From: Treponema sp. | GTDB taxonomy: Bacteria > Spirochaetota > Spirochaetia > Treponematales > Breznakiellaceae | Reading direction: 5' to 3' | DNA length: 9,872 bases | Assembly (NCBI GenBank): GCA_031254385.1 | Contig: JAIRUO010000189.1 | Coordinates: 1-9,872, forward strand | Shown: positions 6,406 to 9,872 of the stretch, in pieces | How positions within the stretch are numbered: the stretch's first letter is position 1 | How the letters are laid out: every line of letters starts with the position of its first letter | The notes under the pieces: generated by a model | Seen by the model: only the letters and a program-made list of their open reading frames with translations | What the model was told of the DNA's origin: nothing | Databases searched by the model: none | Made by a program: the position numbers and the translations under genes

Positions 6406-8879
6406 TAGATCAAGCCCAGCTCGTTAAATAGTTTTTTATAGGTGTCAAAATAATCGGATCTGGCAAATTCTTCAATCTTGTCATCAGGCAAGGATTCAAG
6501 AAGTTTATCCATATACGAAAGCACGGCTTTTAATTCCTGTTTTAAGTGCGGGGGAATAGCTGTCGTATCTGCCGCCGGAGTTGCCTTGGCTTTTGCTTTA
6601 GGTTCGGGTATTTCTTCCTGTGAAAAAATATCATCTTCCAGAATGATTTCTTCGTCAGGAGTTTCATCTAGAGGAATCGGGCTTTCATCGACCTCGCCAG
6701 TAAAAGCTTCCGGCATCGCAAATTCGTCCTCCGCTAGGCTAGCGGACGCTTCTACAGTGGGTGTTTCTGCAATTTCTTCTTCATCCAAATCAAAGACTTC
6801 AGGAGAAATTGAAATATCTTCTTCGGACCCTTCTAGAATGTCGATTTCTTCTTCCAGATCCATTGTAACTTCTTCGGTGCCAAATGAGATATCGTCTTCA
6901 GCCTCTTCGTCCAGGATGCTTTCGCCAAGGTCCAGATCTATGGAAATATTTTCCAGGGAAGGCTCTTCAATGGGATTATCTTGAATCTCCAGAGAAAGGT
7001 CAGGTTCATCAATGACGGCTTCGGAAAGGTCAATAGTGGGCTCATCAAGAGCTTCTTCAAATTCTATTTCGTCAACGGTTTCGCCCAGGGATAATTCGGC
7101 CTCGGCTGTTGTATCCTCTTCGTCAAGGAAACTGGTATCTTCGGGAGCTGGGGTCATGGGCACGACCCCTGTCTCACTAAGGTCGATGATATCATCTTCA
7201 GCAGAACTGCCAAAATCGGGAAGCTCGTCATTCTCCACAGATTCGGGAATGGCAAATTCTTCAAGATCCAGAGATTCACTCAAGGTTACGCCCAAATCAG
7301 CAGACTCATCTAATTCAGCAGTATCATCCAGGTCGATTACAGCAGCTTCACCCAGATCTTCCAGTTCTTCCAATGGTTCTGCTTCGCCAGACTCGCCTAA
7401 ATCAATTTCTTCCAGCCCTGTACCCAAATCATCGCCAATATTATCCAGCGAAATCATTTCGGGCTCTTCTTCAGCAAGAATTTCGACAGGAACATCTTCT
7501 GCGAATGTTTCTTCTGTGGGAGTTTCTTCCAGCGAAATTTCTTCCATTGAGAATTCTGCAACAGGCAGTTCATCCAATGGAGTTTCCTCTAGTGGAGCTA
7601 TCTCCAATGGAACTTCTTCTGATGGAAGTTCTTCTACTTGAAATTCTTCCACTGCAAAATCTTCCATAGGAGGCGTGTCTGTATCTTCAGCGGGAAGCTC
7701 AATTTCTTCTCCAGAAACATCAGTTCCAGTTTCTTCTGTAAATTCGGCTGTATTAAGGATGTTATTCAGTTCATCGCCGGTTAGCGCAATTGTTTCATCA
7801 TCTTCGTCATCAAAAAAACCATGCTCGGCAGCTTTTGCCTCTACGGCAACAGGGGCTTCTGCGGCTTCCTGAAATCCTGCGCTTGCTTCGGATTCTACTG
7901 CGGATGTATCCGCCCCATCCTTTGCTTCCACATTGAGGATGGTACTGAGCTCATCACCTGTCAGCGCGATTGTTTCATCTTCTTCTTCGTTAAAGAAACC
8001 GTGATCATGTTCCTGGGGCTGGCTCTCGGCCTTCATCCCGGCAAAATCTTTTTTAAGGCTGGTTAGTTCTGCGCGTATGGAAGATAGTTCTTCCGCTATG
8101 CGCAGAAGAAGCTGATTGGATAGATCAGAAACTACGGGGCTTGGGGAACTGCTTGCCTTAACGGAACTGCTTTCTGTGGCTGGGCCTGGCTCATTAATTA
8201 GCCCGGAAAAATCTAACGAATCTTGATTCGATGAATCTGCCGACTCAGCCAGGTCAGCCGATTCTTCAAAATCTACCGACGCTGTTAGATCAGCCGATTC
8301 CTCAAAATCTACCGGCTCTGCTAGATCAACCGATTCCTCAAAATCTACCGGCTCATCAAAAGCAATATCCTCGGATGCTATTTCATCTTGTACGTCTATT
8401 TCAGCAAAATCTTCTTCTATTTCAAGAGATTCTTCTATCTCAATAGATTCTTCCTCAACAACAGATTCTTCTTCTGCCGCTTGTTCCGGCGTATCATTGG
8501 CAGGCAGTTCTAAAGGCTCAAATTCAAAATCGTCAATTTGTATATCCTGAATAATTGCCGAATCAGCTTCGTCAGAATCTGCAATATCATTAATATCGGG
8601 AATTTCCCATGACTCCGCATCTTCGTTCTGAACTTCTTCATCACTTTCGACTGAACCAAAATCAGGAAGATCGTCAACATCAGGAAGCATTATATCCGAA
8701 GTATCTGAAGCCGTATCAGATCCAAACGGATCAGCGTCTAATTCCGGCGTAGTATCTGACAAAGAGTCCGAAAGATCCTGGGGTTCGCTTTTTACCCAGA
8801 CTCCGTATTCGTCCAATTCATCGGATGATCCTATGGTTCCTCGATCAGAGTATATAGTCGGTTTCTTTTCCTTCACCAT
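6405..8879 (-). CDS. very acidic, repeat-rich protein (824 aa), first gene of operon
   Basis: Most of the protein is low-complexity Glu/Asp/Ser/Leu/Ile sequence and should be disordered and strongly negatively charged. Three islands differ. First, at about 250-285 is a leucine-rich helix or coiled coil (RIAEELSSIRAELTSLKKDF). Second, two copies of a 23-residue motif HGFF-acidic-DETIALTGDEL..ILN lie at about 293-315 and 353-375. Third, a C-terminal helical domain of about 50 residues (from PPHLKQELKAVLSYMDKL to FNELGLI) follows a Lys/Ala/Pro linker. No signal peptide or membrane span is visible. The architecture suggests a scaffold or adaptor that binds partners through its small islands. A GTG two codons upstream (8885) is in frame, but the GGGAG site favours ATG 8879. 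I do not know its function. Confidence 0.85.
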   Translation of the reverse strand: MVKEKKPTIYSDRGTIGSSDELDEYGVWVKSEPQDLSDSLSDTTPELDADPFGSDTASDTSDIMLPDVDDLPDFGSVESDEEVQNEDAESWEIPDINDIADSDEADSAIIQDIQIDDFEFEPLELPANDTPEQAAEEESVVEEESIEIEESLEIEEDFAEIDVQDEIASEDIAFDEPVDFEESVDLAEPVDFEESADLTASVDFEESADLAESADSSNQDSLDFSGLINEPGPATESSSVKASSSPSPVVSDLSNQLLLRIAEELSSIRAELTSLKKDFAGMKAESQPQEHDHGFFNEEEDETIALTGDELSTILNVEAKDGADTSAVESEASAGFQEAAEAPVAVEAKAAEHGFFDDEDDETIALTGDELNNILNTAEFTEETGTDVSGEEIELPAEDTDTPPMEDFAVEEFQVEELPSEEVPLEIAPLEETPLDELPVAEFSMEEISLEETPTEETFAEDVPVEILAEEEPEMISLDNIGDDLGTGLEEIDLGESGEAEPLEELEDLGEAAVIDLDDTAELDESADLGVTLSESLDLEEFAIPESVENDELPDFGSSAEDDIIDLSETGVVPMTPAPEDTSFLDEEDTTAEAELSLGETVDEIEFEEALDEPTIDLSEAVIDEPDLSLEIQDNPIEEPSLENISIDLDLGESILDEEAEDDISFGTEEVTMDLEEEIDILEGSEEDISISPEVFDLDEEEIAETPTVEASASLAEDEFAMPEAFTGEVDESPIPLDETPDEEIILEDDIFSQEEIPEPKAKAKATPAADTTAIPPHLKQELKAVLSYMDKLLESLPDDKIEEFARSDYFDTYKKLFNELGLI
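7755..7823 (-). repeat. second copy of the HGFF/ETIALTGDEL coding repeat
   Basis: Encodes HGFFDDEDDETIALTGDEL followed by NNILN. It matches the copy at 7935-8003 at most positions. The two copies are separated by about 110 nt of unrelated acidic/Ala-rich coding sequence. Confidence 0.8.
7935..8003 (-). repeat. first copy of the HGFF/ETIALTGDEL coding repeat
   Basis: Encodes HGFFNEEEDETIALTGDEL followed by STILN, preceded by EHD. The DNA copies differ at many synonymous sites, so the similarity is kept at the protein level and is not a recent duplication. Confidence 0.8.
8244..8351 (-). repeat. three tandem 36-bp repeats in the acidic protein gene
   Basis: Three units of 12 codons encode PVDFEESVDLAE, PVDFEESADLTA and SVDFEESADLAE. 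The DNA of the units is nearly identical, sharing for example GATTCCTCAAAATCTACCG on the + strand. This points to a recent expansion in frame. Confidence 0.85.
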
Positions 8880-8884
8880 GATCA

Positions 8885-8889
8885 CTCCC
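8885..8889 (-). promoter_or_regulatory. ribosome binding site that decides the start at 8879
   Basis: GGGAG on the - strand lies 5 nt before ATG 8879. It abuts or overlaps the alternative GTG at 8885 and so cannot serve that codon. Confidence 0.7.
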
Positions 8890-8922
8890 GCATTAACCTG
8901 CGTTTTTTCAATTGTGCATATT

Positions 8923-8951
8923 ATTATATATAGTATCGGCGTTTATCGCAA
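8923..8951 (-). promoter_or_regulatory. sigma70-type promoter of the four-gene operon
   Basis: On the - strand TTGCGA (8951-8946, 4/6 to the -35 consensus) and a perfect TATAAT (8928-8923) are separated by exactly 17 nt. The -10 ends 43 nt before the ATG at 8879, giving a leader of a few dozen bases. Confidence 0.65.
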
Positions 8952-8974
8952 TTGTATTTTGATAAATCTTGGAG

Positions 8975-8988
8975 TTTTCTCAAGAAAA
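8975..8988. repeat. inverted repeat in the divergent intergenic region
   Basis: TTTTCT-CA-AGAAAA is a perfect 6-bp inverted repeat with a 2-base centre. It lies upstream of the operon -35 and about 28 nt before the DivIC-like start, where an operator could affect both genes. Function is unproven and A/T-rich palindromes arise by chance. Confidence 0.3.
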
Positions 8989-9015
8989 TGGACAAATTTA
9001 CCGTAAATTAACGTG

Positions 9016-9453
9016 ATGAAAGTGCTTAAATACCTCATGCCCCTGTGGTTTGGGGTGATTATATATGCTGTTTCTTCATTTGCTTTTGGCGCAAAGGGTA
9101 TTTCCGCATACAATCAGCTTGAGGCCGAAAAGATCAGAGAACAGGCGAATGCCGATACCTTAATTGCCATTAACGCCGATCTTAAAGAAACCAGGGACAT
9201 TCTTTCCAGCGATAAAGAAAACTACTTGGCTTATGCCAGGGAGCTTGGTTTTGCTAGGGTCGGCGAGCAGTTTATCCGCATAGTCGGGCTTGGAACATCT
9301 TCCCGTCCTCTGCGTTCTCCGGGAGAGGCGGTATACACGGTTCCCCCTGTTTATATTCCAGACCAAACCCTGCGCATTTTGTCCTTTTTTGCAGCCTTTA
9401 CCCTGCTAATAAGCATGGGCGTCTACGATCTGCTAAAATTCCTCAAAGGCTGA
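9016..9453 (+). CDS. DivIC/FtsB-like septum formation initiator family protein
   Basis: The 145-residue product has a short N-terminal cytoplasmic tip, one membrane segment (about 9-25, WFGVIIYAVSSFAFGA), a charged helix likely to form a coiled coil (about 32-70), and then YARELGFARVGEQFIRI (73-89). That last segment fits the 'ARE.lG.v..GE.v' end of the FtsB/DivIC domain. This family forms part of the divisome with FtsL and FtsQ/DivIB. Unlike typical FtsB/DivIC, a second hydrophobic segment lies near the C terminus (about 120-139). The frame also contains a GTG at 9013, one codon earlier. No strong ribosome site is visible for either. It is divergent from the acidic-protein operon and converges with smpB. 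Confidence 0.7.
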   Translation: MKVLKYLMPLWFGVIIYAVSSFAFGAKGISAYNQLEAEKIREQANADTLIAINADLKETRDILSSDKENYLAYARELGFARVGEQFIRIVGLGTSSRPLRSPGEAVYTVPPVYIPDQTLRILSFFAAFTLLISMGVYDLLKFLKG

Positions 9454-9454
9454 C

Positions 9455-9872
9455 TCATGAAAGGCGGTTGCGGAATTCGCGGGAGATTTCCCGTTTTAGA
9501 TCGCGTTCCTTTATATCAGCCCTCTTGTCGTATTGCTTTTTCCCTTTGCAGAGGCCCAGTTCTACCTTTACCCGGCCTTTCTTAAAATAAAATGAAAGGG
9601 GAATGAGGGTATAGCCTTTTTCTTCGGTTTTTCTGGTCAGGCGCTTGATTTCATCTTTATGAAGGAGCAGCTTCTTTTTGCGATCAGGGTCATGGTTGAA
9701 TATCGATGAAAAGGGGTTTTCTGCAATACGCAGGGAACGGAGCCAGACTTCGCCGCCTTCTATTTCTGCCCAGGCGTCGGGAAAGGATATTTTACCGTCC
9801 CTGAACGATTTTACCTCTGTTCCAAGGAGTTCAATGCCACATTCATAGCTGTCGTCTATAGAATAATCATGC
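9455..9872 (-). CDS. smpB: SsrA-binding protein SmpB (5' end cut off by window)
   Basis: The visible 138 C-terminal residues match SmpB throughout: HDYSIDDSYECGIELLGTEVKS at the cut end (usual form RHDY.IEETYEAGI.L.GTEVKS), then GEVWL, FNHDP..KKKLLLHK.EI.RL, GYTLIPLSFYFKKGRVKVELGL, KGKKQYDKR and DIKERDLKREI. SmpB binds tmRNA and brings it to stalled ribosomes for trans-translation; the basic C-terminal tail mimics the anticodon arm in the empty mRNA channel. About 15-20 N-terminal residues lie beyond the window. The TGA stop is one base from the stop of the convergent DivIC-like gene. Confidence 0.97.
   Translation of the reverse strand, partial: HDYSIDDSYECGIELLGTEVKSFRDGKISFPDAWAEIEGGEVWLRSLRIAENPFSSIFNHDPDRKKKLLLHKDEIKRLTRKTEEKGYTLIPLSFYFKKGRVKVELGLCKGKKQYDKRADIKERDLKREISREFRNRLS

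Noticed and set aside
6478..8446. Long Ser-rich and Leu/Gln-rich open frames on the + strand opposite the acidic protein gene
   Set aside because: They arise because Glu, Asp and Ser codons on the - strand read as Ser, Leu and similar codons on the other, with few stops. They lack ribosome sites and break into fragments, while the - strand frame is continuous and has a promoter, ribosome site and coupled neighbours.
9160..9366. 68-codon - strand frame inside the DivIC-like gene
   Set aside because: It is a shadow of the + strand gene, whose product has coherent membrane and coiled-coil structure. The shadow has no ribosome site or recognisable features.
1..9872. CRISPR arrays, tRNA or rRNA genes, insertion sequences
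   Set aside because: No spaced direct repeats of CRISPR type, no cloverleaf-like sequence, no rRNA motifs and no transposase-like frame were found on either strand.

Overview
The window looks like chromosomal DNA from a spirochaete, most likely a Treponema (termite-gut type or a relative). Four things point there: small periplasmic lipoproteins with spirochaete-style lipoboxes, a pair of adjacent DUF115/Maf-like proteins, a very large Asp/Glu/Ser-rich protein carrying a repeated 'HGFF..ETIALTGDEL' motif, and a DivIC-like gene facing smpB. This assignment is by eye and not by database search.

Bases 1-2880 are AT-rich (roughly one third G+C by eye) and all readable genes run on the + strand. 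They are the tail of a possible upstream gene, a GC-rich hairpin, a small lipoprotein, a DUF402 protein, a second lipoprotein, a single-domain hemerythrin, and a third lipoprotein that overlaps the hemerythrin gene. Several have their own sigma70-type promoters. Two of those promoters share an extended TTGACA..AGACATAA sequence followed by an ATTATT/AATAAT inverted repeat. The block reads as a variable or accessory region of short, mostly unrelated genes.

Bases 2882-8879 on the - strand form a tight four-gene operon with higher G+C. In transcription order it encodes an 824-residue, extremely acidic, low-complexity protein with three islands of structure, a 170-residue protein of unknown function, and two DUF115 (MptE-like/Maf-like) proteins of 470 and 551 residues. 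The genes overlap by 1, 50 and 8 nt, so translation is probably coupled. A TTGCGA-17-TATAAT promoter lies just upstream. In bacteria DUF115 proteins are best known as motility-associated flagellin glycosyltransferases, so a role in modifying flagellar or other surface proteins is the leading guess. The function of the acidic protein is not known to me.

Bases 9016-9453 (+) encode a DivIC/FtsB-like membrane protein divergent from the operon. Bases 9455-9872 (-) hold the 3' part of smpB, the tmRNA-binding protein. These two genes converge with a single base between their stop codons.
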